Of a stretch of 64,000 nucleotides of DNA, positions 23,601-31,019 are shown piece after piece (position 1 is the first letter of the stretch; each line of letters starts with the position of its first letter). The DNA comes from Thiofaba sp049322715 (lineage in GTDB: Bacteria > Pseudomonadota > Gammaproteobacteria > Halothiobacillales > Halothiobacillaceae). Where the stretch lies: the NCBI GenBank assembly GCA_049322715.1, contig JBMOQP010000028.1, positions 1 through 64,000 on the forward strand. The letters run 5' to 3'. A program made the position numbers and the translations under genes. The notes beneath the pieces were generated by a model. The model saw only the letters and a list, made by a program, of their open reading frames with translations, was not told the DNA's origin and did not search any database.

Positions 23601-24440
23601 GGCATCGCGCGAGTTGCCGTAGAGCGTTTCCAGCTGCGCGCCGAGGGTCTCGAACTGCGCGCCGACATTGATCATCTCGGCGACGAGCTGCTTGAACTGG
23701 AATCCGCCGACCACGCCGGCCGCAACGCCGGCGAGCTTGGTCATGACCGCCGATCCCGTGTTGCCCATGCGCTCAACACTGGCGGCAGCCTGATCCGCGG
23801 AATGGGCGGTCTCGAGCTGGCGACGCTTGAGCTGGTCCAACGCCTCGGCCTGCCTGGCCTGGCTGACCATCGCGCGGATGGCCATCGCTTCCTTATCGGC
23901 TGAGTCAGCGGCTTTGAGCTGCGCGGCCGCAAGGCGGGACTGGGCCTGGTCTGCGAGCTTGGTCAGGCTCGCGCGCACCTGATCCGACTGCTGCTTGAGG
24001 CGGGACTGTGCGGCACCGAGATTGGACGTGGAGAGCCCTGCCGAGTCCATCTTGGACTTGTGCTGGTTAAGCGCAGCTGCCTGCTGCATGAAAGCGCGCT
24101 CGAGCTGACCGGCCGTGCTGCGTGCCTTGTCTAGTTCGCGCGACATCTTGGCGGTCGGCTTTTCCGCGCTGGCCATGCTGGCTTCCAGCGTGGCGACGCG
24201 GGCGCGGGCAGCGTCAAGGTTTCCGGCGGTGGATTTCAGCTCTGCGTCGAGCTGCTTGAAGGTGGTGACCAGCTGTTCCTGGGCGGCGATCTTCTGCAGG
24301 CTTTCCGCCATGGCGGCAGCCTGTCCGCGCACGTCTTGTGCGGATCCGCCCAGCGCCTCGATCTCATCGGCGGTGGCGCGGATCTTGTCCGCGCCCTCGG
24401 CCGTGGCCTTGAGCTTGATGGAGACGTTCATGTCGGTCAT
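20622..24440 (-). CDS. Tail tape measure protein
   Basis: At 1272 residues this is the longest protein in the window. It begins with coiled coil (about 1-225), then a domain around residues 235-440 that matches the N-terminal tape-measure family. That domain has FETLGAQLETLYGNS, FTKDTPFELAQVTEGFIKLKAMG, LQGIVLALGQAWAKQKLQGEEAMQLLERGVPVW and FNGQISNLRDNW. A hydrophobic stretch around residues 480-570 could insert into the host membrane during DNA entry, and a long helical C-terminus rich in Ala, Gln and Arg follows. By the usual 0.15 nm per residue the tail would be roughly 190 nm. It follows the tail-tube gene across 63 bp. Confidence 0.93.
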   Translation of the reverse strand: MTDMNVSIKLKATAEGADKIRATADEIEALGGSAQDVRGQAAAMAESLQKIAAQEQLVTTFKQLDAELKSTAGNLDAARARVATLEASMASAEKPTAKMSRELDKARSTAGQLERAFMQQAAALNQHKSKMDSAGLSTSNLGAAQSRLKQQSDQVRASLTKLADQAQSRLAAAQLKAADSADKEAMAIRAMVSQARQAEALDQLKRRQLETAHSADQAAASVERMGNTGSAVMTKLAGVAAGVVGGFQFKQLVAEMINVGAQFETLGAQLETLYGNSRDAQAGLDWIKDFTKDTPFELAQVTEGFIKLKAMGMAPMDGTFQAIADQAAALGASGETLQGIVLALGQAWAKQKLQGEEAMQLLERGVPVWDLLAKAMGKTTAELMKMSEQGKLGRDVIRQLVDEMGRMNAGAAERAMQTFNGQISNLRDNWAGFLATIADSGALDYLKDQIASVNAAIAEMSETGELKAWATDVSNALVTIGNTLKGGALLIHDYAGALTLLAQVALGLKLGGVVMNLLGISKALPGIASGAGVAAGALGALGRAVPALAFAHLAIEVARATQAMMEYRAIKAQADAAAGRATQIEVDLQARLTRQIEAGAAAAETQIATREQLARMSADEAATYLDALVKARDYWNARAVASGRDAGAMAEANARTSAYAEAIATASGRAKDLAAAQREAQAEAERLKTPFADQADTFVRGAIQAKAYADQVRDSMAEVKAAAEQAAVSTGKPADVLAELGKKTAAELAAMADAWRKAYDGMQVESEEFARVNDQILSASFQKLGLTAETALGRISPAAGEAISSLDGIRTAVADAADSGAAKMEALGLAIKAAVSRADTMAALEAIKGRIESMGKSGELAGKALTDALDEVKRKLDDLKPGINSVEEAYRRLGVTSQAEIRKQIDALREAYDVIRQGNQPIEDQRQAWLAWAQAAVQSKDPVVQAQIEVEAATLGLNNELSRLAGQQKIVGDAARGAAVALRDQASATDQVAASSETASASASRAAGAVAQSANSIGVSWKGMAQQWGISSDLIAQYGSEMQIAFDRATSSANAFLALGFGSNGRPAVVDEMEAAAAAAQSVDQAIERLRSGVATMADLRYATMLAGQEVAVLGDQQLGGLRTAIADAERRMQELGDQSRSILTDLQDELDQMHGNLDEIEQRRASQRVSDIEARLAEARVAGNQQAVRDLEHALQLQKQINAERIQEARLREQEAARSRTATETTRTTPQPPATQTVKTVNVNIGGKTVKVLAGSEDDLLEALENAGLRS

Positions 24441-24503
24441 GGGGTGCTCCTTCCTCGATCAAGCCCCATCACCCACGGCAGGGCGAGGAGGCTTTGGCGA
24501 GGA

Positions 24504-25244
24504 TCAGGCCATGCTGACCTTCATGTAGGGGCTGATACCGGCGCCGGTCTTGGTGGTGTCCACCAGGAGCTTGCCCTCGAGCTGCAGGCTGGCGAAGTCG
24601 TCGCCGATCAGGCTGATCTCCTTGGCCGCGCCGAGGGAGACGCGGAACAAGTCCACGATCACCGGCTTGCCGGAATCCGCCTCGTTCACGCCGCCGAAAG
24701 CCATCTCGAGGATCACGCCGGACTTGGTGAGTGCCTGAACCACGTCATAGCCCGCGTAGGCGTAGTCGATCTTGACGACGGTGGCGTCAGCGATGGCGCC
24801 CGCGAGGATGAACACGCCCTCCTGGCGCACCTCGTAGTCAGCGTCGAGCACGTAGGTGGTGAGACCGTCGCTGCTCTTGACCACCACGCTGGTCGGCTGC
24901 GGGTGGGCCAGGCGGATGAGGCCGCCCTGGTAGGCGGTGTGCTCCTCGGCGGTGACGGTGCCGCTGGTCACGGCGGAGTTGTCGCCGTAGAGCGCGCGTG
25001 CCAGGTTGGTCTTGTTGAGGTCGTGCAGGGTGGCGGTCACGGTCACGCCCTTGACGCGCTTCACCTCGGCATAGGTGCCGCCGCCGCCATGGGTGTAGTC
25101 GTTCTGCTCCTTGCTTTCCTCCTCAACGGAGAGCTTCAGTTCGGAGACGTTGCCGATGGGGGCCAGCGCGGCGGCCACCCCTTCGGCGCGCGCATACACT
25201 TGACCTGCGCCGATATACGGCTTGTAGACTTGCTCAATAGCCAT
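24504..25244 (-). CDS. Phage tail tube (major tail) protein
   Basis: This 246-residue protein immediately upstream of the tape measure has the look of a siphovirus major tail protein. N-terminal strands come first, then LSVEEESKEQNDYTHGGGGTYAEVKRVKGVTVTATLHDLN and a C-terminal domain with VIVDLFRVSLGAAKEISLIG. GGAGG at 13-9 bases before the ATG supports the start. There is no sheath gene beside it, in contrast to Mu itself. Function is inferred from position and fold-like pattern. Confidence 0.8.
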   Translation of the reverse strand: MAIEQVYKPYIGAGQVYARAEGVAAALAPIGNVSELKLSVEEESKEQNDYTHGGGGTYAEVKRVKGVTVTATLHDLNKTNLARALYGDNSAVTSGTVTAEEHTAYQGGLIRLAHPQPTSVVVKSSDGLTTYVLDADYEVRQEGVFILAGAIADATVVKIDYAYAGYDVVQALTKSGVILEMAFGGVNEADSGKPVIVDLFRVSLGAAKEISLIGDDFASLQLEGKLLVDTTKTGAGISPYMKVSMA

Positions 25245-25247
25245 GAT

Positions 25248-25439
25248 TTAGCCCTCCTTCCGGGCGGTTTGAACGGGGTTTGAACGGGGTTTGCGGGGGT
25301 GTTTCGGCTCGGCATCGGCAGGCCGGGCCACGCCTTGCTCGATCAGCCAGACGGCCACGCTGTGGGGCACATCCAGCGCTGCGCCTGCGGGATGCTCGCG
25401 GCCCGCGTGGGTGTGCGGTTTGACCAGGATGACGTGCAT
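25248..25439 (-). CDS. DUF2635-type small phage protein (Mu gp38-like)
   Basis: This 63-residue protein, MHVILVKPHTHAGREHP... VPHSVAVWLIEQGVA, matches the short DUF2635 proteins found at the head-tail junction of Mu-like phages. The C-terminal 20 residues are basic and Pro-rich. It ends 4 bp before the tail-tube gene and shares one base with the stop of the upstream gene. The role is unknown in any member that I know of. Confidence 0.75.
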   Translation of the reverse strand: MHVILVKPHTHAGREHPAGAALDVPHSVAVWLIEQGVARPADAEPKHPRKPRSNPVQTARKEG

Positions 25440-25870
25440 CAGGCGCTCCTCACGTCGGTCTCAGCCTCGAAAGCAAGCGGCACGTAGAGGAACCCGGCGC
25501 GGAAGCCTGCGGCTGGGGCATTGGTCAGCTTCAGCGGCTTGTTGATGGCGTCCATTTTCCAGCCCATCAACGCGGTGATGACGCTCTCGGCCAGCATGCC
25601 TGCATCGCCACGCGCGGCGGAGCCTGCGGACGCATCGCGCACGTTGCGCACGGCCACCACTACCAGCCATGTCTGTTGCAGGCGTGCAGCGCGCCCGTCC
25701 GGGCGGCTCTCGATCACGCGATACCCCTGGTACACCACATGCACCGCCGGGGTGGGCTGGCTGCCCTCGGCCACGCCTGCAAGATCGACGGCGGAGAGGA
25801 CATGCACCCCGGCGGGCAGGCGCTCGCGCAGGCGGGCGATGATGAGCGGCTCAAGATGCAGCATGGTCAT
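25439..25870 (-). CDS. Mu gp37-like protein (DUF1834)
   Basis: This 143-residue protein has the features of gp37-type tail terminator or neck proteins: LEPLIIARLRERLPAGVHVLSAVDLAG near the start, VHVVYQGYRVI, then WLVVVAVRN and a C-terminal LYVPLAFEAETDV. The position after gp36 and before the DUF2635 gene is the Mu order, interrupted only by the discoidin-collar gene. The ATG at 25870 overlaps the previous stop; another ATG two codons later is possible. Confidence 0.8.
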   Translation of the reverse strand: MTMLHLEPLIIARLRERLPAGVHVLSAVDLAGVAEGSQPTPAVHVVYQGYRVIESRPDGRAARLQQTWLVVVAVRNVRDASAGSAARGDAGMLAESVITALMGWKMDAINKPLKLTNAPAAGFRAGFLYVPLAFEAETDVRSA

Positions 25871-26766
25871 CAGCCCGCCTTGATGCACCAGACGCCGCCG
25901 GGCAGGGGCGTCGGGCTGCTTGCCATATTGGGCAGGCCGAAGTGGCCATCGGGCGCGCTGATGTACGGCACGCTGTCCACGGTATGCAGCTCCAGCTCAT
26001 TCAGGCCGCCGAACGAGCCTGCCGCGTTGCTGGCGCTGATCGTCAGTCGCATGTAGCGGTAGGCGGCCACGGTGGCGGACAGATCAAGCTCGTAAAACCT
26101 GCGCTGGCCGTCACTCCAGCCACTGATGCCCGCGCGGGCATCCAGGTCGTCCCACGTCACGCCATCTGCCGATCCCTGCATCACCCAGTCCGTCGGCGCG
26201 GTCACATCCGAGCCGTTGATGCGCGGGCGAATGGCGTAGGCCACCAGGTGCTTGCTGATGCCCTCGGGGTAGGCGTATTGCAGCCACCCGGTCTTGACAC
26301 CCGTGGCCATCAGCCAGCCGTTGGTGCTGACCGCCGCGTTGGTCACGCGGTCGAACGCGCGCCAGGCTGCATACGTGTCAGCGTCGTACTGGCTGCTCGC
26401 ACTGGCGACACCGCTCGGGGCGGTGTTGGATGTCATCTGTGGAACGCTGTGCACCGCCGTGGCGCGCAGCGTGGTTTCGTCCACTGAGTTGCTGTACGCA
26501 TCACCCAGCAGGCCGTACAGCGCAGGGTTCGCGGTGACGGCCAGGAATCCACCGTCAAGCGGCACAAAACCCGCTGGGATGGCGTCCGCGCGGAACGCCT
26601 GCACCCAGCCTGTCGGCAGACCACCGGAGGCCAGGCTCAGATTCTGGACACGCGCGTCGAGGGCGGCGATGGCGTCCAGCGCAGGCTGGATGTCGGTCGT
26701 GCCGCCCGCGCCGCCAGTATCCAGCGCATCCAGGCGCGACTTGATCTGGTTGAGCAGATTGAACAT
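25870..26766 (-). CDS. Collar-type virion protein with inserted discoidin (F5/8 type C-like) domain
   Basis: This 298-residue protein starts with a coiled-coil trimer-like segment (LNQIKSRLDALD...LDARVQNLSL, 3-45). It is followed by the first half of a tail-collar domain (IPAGFVPLDGGFLAVT...LYGLLGDAY, about 60-95). The second half (DGHFGLPNMASS...GGVWCIKAG) only resumes at the C-terminus (about 270-298). Between them lies a discoidin-like domain: YAAWRAFDRV, WLMATGVKTGWLQYAYPEG, PTDWVMQGSADGVTWDDLD and YRYMRLTIS. Such domains bind glycans or lipids. It is placed between gp36 and gp37 homologues and coupled by ATGA overlaps. It may decorate the virion. Confidence 0.78.
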   Translation of the reverse strand: MFNLLNQIKSRLDALDTGGAGGTTDIQPALDAIAALDARVQNLSLASGGLPTGWVQAFRADAIPAGFVPLDGGFLAVTANPALYGLLGDAYSNSVDETTLRATAVHSVPQMTSNTAPSGVASASSQYDADTYAAWRAFDRVTNAAVSTNGWLMATGVKTGWLQYAYPEGISKHLVAYAIRPRINGSDVTAPTDWVMQGSADGVTWDDLDARAGISGWSDGQRRFYELDLSATVAAYRYMRLTISASNAAGSFGGLNELELHTVDSVPYISAPDGHFGLPNMASSPTPLPGGVWCIKAG

Positions 26767-27194
26767 CAGAGATACCCCTCGGCATCGGCGCGGCCCCAGA
26801 CGCGGCCGCCGGTCTCCATTTGCACGCTGCCCGCGCTGGCGGCGGGCACGGGCGCGCCGATGCTGATCACGCCACGTGCGATATCCTTGAGCATGGCCCG
26901 CGCGCCATCGGCGGCGCGGCGCTCGGGGGCCTCGCTGTCCAGGCGGGCGCCGTTGGCCATCATCAGACGCTCGCGGGCCAGTTCGCATGCGATGCGGACC
27001 AGCACGCGGGGCGTTTCGGAAAGCGGCAGGGCATAGCGCCCCGCAAGATAGGTGTCGATCTCCGCGTCGACATCGGCCAGCACCCCGTCGACCAGGGCAG
27101 CATCGGCCACACCGTCGCGGTCGCGGTCGGCATAGGCCAGCACTTCGGCGTCGCCGTAGCGGTCGACCAGGTCGGTCAGGGTGCAGTACGCCAC
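26766..27194 (-). CDS. Mu gp36-like protein (DUF1320)
   Basis: This 142-residue protein begins YCTLTDLVDRYGDAEVLAYADRD and continues with DVDAEIDTYLAGRYALPLSETPRVLVRIACELARERLM. That is the signature of the gp36/DUF1320 head-tail connector family in Mu-like phages. It is probably a neck adaptor joining the portal to the tail. I start at the GTG at 27194; there is no nearby ATG that keeps the conserved N-terminus. Confidence 0.88.
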   Translation of the reverse strand: MAYCTLTDLVDRYGDAEVLAYADRDRDGVADAALVDGVLADVDAEIDTYLAGRYALPLSETPRVLVRIACELARERLMMANGARLDSEAPERRAADGARAMLKDIARGVISIGAPVPAASAGSVQMETGGRVWGRADAEGYL

Positions 27195-27195
27195 G

Positions 27196-27624
27196 TCAGA
27201 CCTCCTCGACGATCAGGAACGGATCGGCCTTGATGGCGGCAAGGCGATTCGCTGTGACTGCGATCACGCGGGCTTCCTGTCCGAAGCAGTCGCCCGCGCG
27301 GCAGCGGCGCACATGCGATCCTTTGACACGGACAGAGATGCGGGTGAGTCCTTCCCCGGATTCCGCTGCAGCTGCATCCTGGCTACGCGATGCGTCGTCG
27401 ATATGCTCGGCCACGCCGGTGGCGACCTCGACAGGCAGGGCGGCCTCCAGGGACAGCGGCTCGGTACCGCTGATCACCCGGGCCGGGACTTCGCCGCCCA
27501 TCTCGTCAATCGGTGCGTGATCGGCCGGGGCGACCTGCTCGGCCATCGGTACGGGTGCCTGGGCTTCGGCGGCCGCCTTGGCGGCGGCCCCCTTGCCGTT
27601 GGCTTGTGTGTTAGCGCGTGTCAT
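27196..27624 (-). CDS. Mu gp35-like head protein
   Basis: This 142-residue protein lies in the gp35 position between the major capsid gene and gp36. The N-terminal ~85 residues are Ala/Pro/Glu-rich and probably disordered. The C-terminal part (LTRISVRVKGSHVRRCRAGDCFGQEARVIAV...DPFLIVEEV) resembles the conserved core of gp35. The ATG at 27624 is preceded by GAGGTGAG. The assignment rests on location plus the C-terminal pattern. Confidence 0.7.
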   Translation of the reverse strand: MTRANTQANGKGAAAKAAAEAQAPVPMAEQVAPADHAPIDEMGGEVPARVISGTEPLSLEAALPVEVATGVAEHIDDASRSQDAAAAESGEGLTRISVRVKGSHVRRCRAGDCFGQEARVIAVTANRLAAIKADPFLIVEEV

Positions 27625-27632
27625 CACTCACC

Positions 27633-28550
27633 TCACAGGCGTTCGGAGACGATGACCTCGACCAGGCCACGGTTGGTGTTGGTCTGGCCGTTCGCCAGGC
27701 GCTCGGCCATGGCGATGTCGAGGGCGGCGTCGCGCAGCTCGGGCGGGACCACCAGCACGTTCGGCTTGACGCCCAGCGGGCGGCCGCCGTCGGCGGTGAA
27801 GCGCATCATGCGGGCGTAGGCGGCGTTGAAGTGGGTCGCATCCAGCGCCTGCTTGCTCATGAAGGCCTGCTGCCAGAAGCCGAAGCCGACGTTGCAGCGC
27901 ATGTCCACGCCGTAGCGGTACGTGTTGCTGGTGAACACGGCTTCGTCGTCAGCCTTGGTCATGGCCACGAACTCGGGCTTCTTGCGATCCTGGAAGATGA
28001 TCGGCTTGAGCACGTTGCGGGTGTCCAGCAGGTACCAGGCCGGGCCAGCGCCGGTGCCGGGGATGTCCACGTTGCTGACGGAGGCCGCCGTGCCGGTGCC
28101 GTCCACGTTCGGGTAGACCGGGTGGTCGGTGTCGAAGAAGTTCTGGCCGTCGTAGCACAGGGTGGTGTCGCCCGCCTTGAGCAGGTCGAACACCAGGCGA
28201 TCCGGGAACTGCGCGGCCATCTGGCCCATGTGCGCCATCATCGGGGTGTAGATGCCAACCTGGTCATCCTCGATGGCGGTGCGCTTGATGTTGACGGTGG
28301 ACTCGAAGTCCTTGTTGGCGATGCTGTAGCCGTGGGCGGCCATGTCGCGGGCCACGCGGTCGCCCACCCATTCCTGGAAATCGGGGAAATCGCCCAGCCA
28401 GCCATAGGTGTTGCTGGCGGTGGTGCTGGGCACCACGGTAGCCAGCTTGGTGTATTGCGCCTCGGCGCGGGCGGCGTCATACGCGCTCTGGAATTCCTTG
28501 CGGAAGCCGGTCTGAAGCGCGGTGATCAGTGCGGGGGTGATGATGGCCAT
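27633..28550 (-). CDS. Major capsid protein (Mu gpT-like)
   Basis: This 305-residue protein matches the gpT major head subunit family. The start is MAIITPALITALQTGFRKEFQSAYD, followed by YGWLGDFPDFQEWVGDR near 50, DDQVGIYTPMMAHMGQ near 95 and the conserved FFDTDHPVYPNVDG near 135. The C-terminus LANGQTNTNRGLVEVIVSERL is also typical. It follows the protease/scaffold gene as in Mu and would form the icosahedral shell. Confidence 0.95.
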   Translation of the reverse strand: MAIITPALITALQTGFRKEFQSAYDAARAEAQYTKLATVVPSTTASNTYGWLGDFPDFQEWVGDRVARDMAAHGYSIANKDFESTVNIKRTAIEDDQVGIYTPMMAHMGQMAAQFPDRLVFDLLKAGDTTLCYDGQNFFDTDHPVYPNVDGTGTAASVSNVDIPGTGAGPAWYLLDTRNVLKPIIFQDRKKPEFVAMTKADDEAVFTSNTYRYGVDMRCNVGFGFWQQAFMSKQALDATHFNAAYARMMRFTADGGRPLGVKPNVLVVPPELRDAALDIAMAERLANGQTNTNRGLVEVIVSERL

Positions 28551-28556
28551 CGTGAA

Positions 28557-29039
28557 TTACTCCTTCTTCAAACCGGCCTTGAAGGCCAGGTATTCATCGG
28601 GGGACTGGCCGAGCAGCTTGCAGGCGGCCATCTCTTCGTCGGTCAGCTTCGCGCCGTCATTGTTCGGGGCGCGGCCATCGCTCTGGGTGCCCTTGAGGGC
28701 GGCGATGGCCGGGGCGTTGTCCAGGTACTGCTTGAGGGCGGCGAGGTTGGTCTTGCCAAGGTCACGCGCCCACGCCTCCATGGCGGGCAGCAGGCGGCCA
28801 TCGGCCAGCGCGGGCTTGACCAGGTCGTCAATGTCGCGGGCCATGGTCTGGGCGGTCAGCGCGGCCACCTGGCCTTGCAGTTCCTGCACGGTGGCCATGG
28901 GCACGGTGCTGGACTTGAGCGCGGCGAGGCTGCCTTCGGCCTCGTCGGCCTTGGCCTTGAGGGCCGCCACGGCGGTGGCGATCTGTTCCGGGGTGGCGTC
29001 TTCGGCCAGCCCCAGGAGCTTGAGGGTTTCCGGGTTCAT
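28557..29039 (-). CDS. Nested scaffold protein (Mu gpZ-like)
   Basis: An in-frame ATG at 29039 inside the protease gene is preceded by AGGAG at seven bases. It would give a 160-residue protein starting MNPETLKLLGLAEDATPEQI. Mu makes its scaffold gpZ in just this way from within gene I. The protein is helical, with a coiled coil around residues 20-60, and acidic at the C-terminus (EEMAACKLLGQSPDEYLAFK). The internal start is inferred, not proven. Confidence 0.7.
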   Translation of the reverse strand: MNPETLKLLGLAEDATPEQIATAVAALKAKADEAEGSLAALKSSTVPMATVQELQGQVAALTAQTMARDIDDLVKPALADGRLLPAMEAWARDLGKTNLAALKQYLDNAPAIAALKGTQSDGRAPNNDGAKLTDEEMAACKLLGQSPDEYLAFKAGLKKE

Positions 29040-29573
29040 GGGTTGCTCCTGGTCGGGGGTAAAGGGCAAGCGATAGGAAAGCGCCGCCAAGGCGGCCATG
29101 CCGTCGAGCGCGGGGTCGTTGGTGAGCGCGGCATGCAGCAGGCGCAGGACGTTGCCCTGCTTGTCGTAAATGAAAACGGGGGAGATGAAGCGGTACTCGC
29201 CGCTGGCGATCATGGTGCGGGCGCGCTCGGTCCATTCCACGCCCACGGCCCATAGCCCGGACCCCTCGCGCCACTCCAGCGCGCGGAACCATCCGGCGGC
29301 GGGCGCAGGCTGGCCGTTCTGCTCGGCGCGCAGGGTCTGGTGTTCGTAGTCGATGAGGTAGGGATTGGCGCGGGCGCTGGCCTGCTGGATCAGGCGCGCC
29401 GCCAGTTCGGCGGTCAGTGTCCAGCCGGGCGCATCCGCCGGGCGGCCATCGGTCGCCCGGAAGGTTCCGGCGGGGAAAAGCTGGATCGCGTCCGGGACGG
29501 TTCCGCCCTGGGCGTGGATTTCAGCGGTGAGGCAGGCGATGCGCCCGTGCTTCGATCTGTTCATGCGGCCCAT
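28557..29573 (-). CDS. Prohead protease with C-terminal scaffold (Mu gpI-like)
   Basis: This 338-residue protein corresponds to gp32 (I) of Mu. The N-terminal protease part (about 1-175) contains DYEHQTLRAEQNGQPAPAAGWFRALEW and FIYDKQGNVLRLLHAALTNDPALDGM. In this family the conserved His and Ser/Thr residues around these segments form the catalytic site. The C-terminal part (from about 179) is the scaffold, helical and Ala/Lys/Glu-rich, and also appears to be made separately from an internal start at 29039. It matures the prohead. The start at 29573 lies 38 bp after the DUF1829 gene. Confidence 0.9.
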   Translation of the reverse strand: MGRMNRSKHGRIACLTAEIHAQGGTVPDAIQLFPAGTFRATDGRPADAPGWTLTAELAARLIQQASARANPYLIDYEHQTLRAEQNGQPAPAAGWFRALEWREGSGLWAVGVEWTERARTMIASGEYRFISPVFIYDKQGNVLRLLHAALTNDPALDGMAALAALSYRLPFTPDQEQPMNPETLKLLGLAEDATPEQIATAVAALKAKADEAEGSLAALKSSTVPMATVQELQGQVAALTAQTMARDIDDLVKPALADGRLLPAMEAWARDLGKTNLAALKQYLDNAPAIAALKGTQSDGRAPNNDGAKLTDEEMAACKLLGQSPDEYLAFKAGLKKE

Positions 29574-29611
29574 GATCGGGCTGCATGAAGGTCAGGACGT
29601 GGGGAGGGAGT

Positions 29612-30376
29612 TCAGTGGATCAGGTTTGAGCGGACAAGGTCTCGGAAAGGCGCTTGCATCCCGGCAAATTCGACCGTCTTGTCGGTGTAGTACTGCGCCT
29701 TTTTCATGTGTTTGCGCCCGACCTTGGACTCATCTTCAACGACCGCCAGGACGTACATTTTCGCTTGGCGCGCCCGTGCTTCCATCCAGATCATTTCCGC
29801 TTCCAGCAAGCGTTCAGCAGATGTGGCCACGATGACGGCCATGGGGCGATGGGCTTGTATCAGCGCATCCGCAGTGAACACACCGTATTGATCGACCGGG
29901 GCATCAAAGCCGATTTCGACTTCGCACTCCTTCGCGACCTCACCGAGCAGCTGCTTCACCATTTCCTTGAACTCAGAGCCCGTGCTTCGCTCATCACGAA
30001 TTGCAGCCATCGCCTGCATGCGTGTTGAAGCCTCTGCCACACGCATGATCGCCTGCGCCAGCTCTCCGTCCGAGGTGACATGACAGGCAAGATGCTCATC
30101 GTCATCCGACCAGGTCACACCATGCAGTTGATGCGACTGCTGCATCCAGCGACGTACGCGCTTGCTGTCAATGTCAACGCCTTCGAACATCAGACGAAGT
30201 GCAGCCTCGCCGTTGTCATGCACAAGGTATCCGCCATCACTTTCGCGAACGAACACGACGATCCGGTCGCCGTCATCGAACACAAAAGGTGTGCACACCA
30301 GCAAGGCATCCTCTGCCTCTCGCACTTCGAAGCGCGAGCAAAGTAGAGCAGCAAGTGTTGCCGCGCTTATGCCCAT
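29612..30376 (-). CDS. DUF1828/DUF1829-type protein, likely cargo gene
   Basis: This 254-residue protein has an N-terminal DUF1828-like region (about 15-70: VCTPFVFDDGDRIVVFVRESDGGYLVHDNGEAALRLM). The C-terminal DUF1829-like region (about 145-250) contains DAPVDQYGVFTADALIQAHRPMAVIVATSAERLLEAEMIW and KAQYYTDKTVEFAG. Proteins with this pair often lie in mobile elements, and their function is not established. It overlaps the upstream 161-residue gene by 10 bp. Together they are wedged between gpG and the protease gene, where Mu has no genes, behind a candidate promoter of their own. A defence, exclusion or toxin-antitoxin role is possible. Confidence 0.8.
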   Translation of the reverse strand: MGISAATLAALLCSRFEVREAEDALLVCTPFVFDDGDRIVVFVRESDGGYLVHDNGEAALRLMFEGVDIDSKRVRRWMQQSHQLHGVTWSDDDEHLACHVTSDGELAQAIMRVAEASTRMQAMAAIRDERSTGSEFKEMVKQLLGEVAKECEVEIGFDAPVDQYGVFTADALIQAHRPMAVIVATSAERLLEAEMIWMEARARQAKMYVLAVVEDESKVGRKHMKKAQYYTDKTVEFAGMQAPFRDLVRSNLIH

Positions 30377-30852
30377 AGATCATCCTCCGGCCCAAGTCGA
30401 ATGCCAAGGCGTGCGCATGCTTCGACCACAAGGCGGTCGCGATCACGATCTATGCCTGGATCCAGGTTGCCACTCAGCTTGAGGGAAAACTCTTTGCACC
30501 CCGGCAAGGACCGCCCAGTCAGGTCACGGCTCTCTTCACAGTTCACAACGGCATGAAGCCCTTTGTGACTTGGATGATAGTCAACCCGTGCTAAGGGAAG
30601 CAGGCGATCATCGGCGCGGCGCATGAACAAGAAGGCGTAGAAAGAGCGCTCGATACGTGACGGTCCATCGCGCCAAATGAAGCACGCCCGATACATGTCA
30701 CCAACGTCGTACAGCGCTGACACCTGTGTGCGCCCACCCTTGAACTTATCAAGCGGCGCGGGCATGTGTTTGGGTGGCTTGTTGAAAACAACATGCCCCA
30801 GGCGCTTTTGCGCAAGCAGATGGGAGCGAAGCTCGTGGCGACTTATGAACAT
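30367..30852 (-). CDS. Hypothetical protein, first gene of the cargo pair
   Basis: I do not recognise this 161-residue protein. It has a basic N-terminus (MFISRHELRSHLLAQKRLGH), a beta-rich middle (FIWRDGPSRIERSFYAFLFMRR), a DYHPSHKGLHAVVNC segment with conserved-looking His residues and an acidic C-terminus. The gene is less GC-rich than the head genes around it. It overlaps the DUF1828/1829 gene by 10 bp, so the two proteins are likely to act together. No signal peptide or membrane helix is visible. Confidence 0.75.
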   Translation of the reverse strand: MFISRHELRSHLLAQKRLGHVVFNKPPKHMPAPLDKFKGGRTQVSALYDVGDMYRACFIWRDGPSRIERSFYAFLFMRRADDRLLPLARVDYHPSHKGLHAVVNCEESRDLTGRSLPGCKEFSLKLSGNLDPGIDRDRDRLVVEACARLGIRLGPEDDLWA

Positions 30853-30884
30853 CCCTGATCGACCGGCGAAAGAATTACGAGCGC

Positions 30885-30913
30885 ATTATCAGCCCATCGC
30901 GCCGCGTTTGAAA
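30885..30913 (-). promoter_or_regulatory. Candidate sigma70 promoter for the cargo pair
   Basis: On the minus strand TTTCAA and GATAAT are separated by 17 bp, 33 bp upstream of the 161-residue gene. The surrounding 167-bp gene-free gap (30853-31019) breaks an otherwise closely packed late operon, which supports separate expression in the lysogen. Confidence 0.45.
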
Positions 30914-31019
30914 CCCGTTTAACTCCGCCATAGCGGCGCGCGCAACCCAAGACCCATACCCTTGCCGCACCCAACCAACCAGAGGCGCTCAGAATTGCTC
31001 TCCTTCGGTCGGCCTGTTT

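Noticed and set aside
24440..24504. Frameshifted tail assembly chaperone
   Set aside because: The interval between tail-tube and tape-measure genes is only 63 bp and has no slippery site or overlapping frame.
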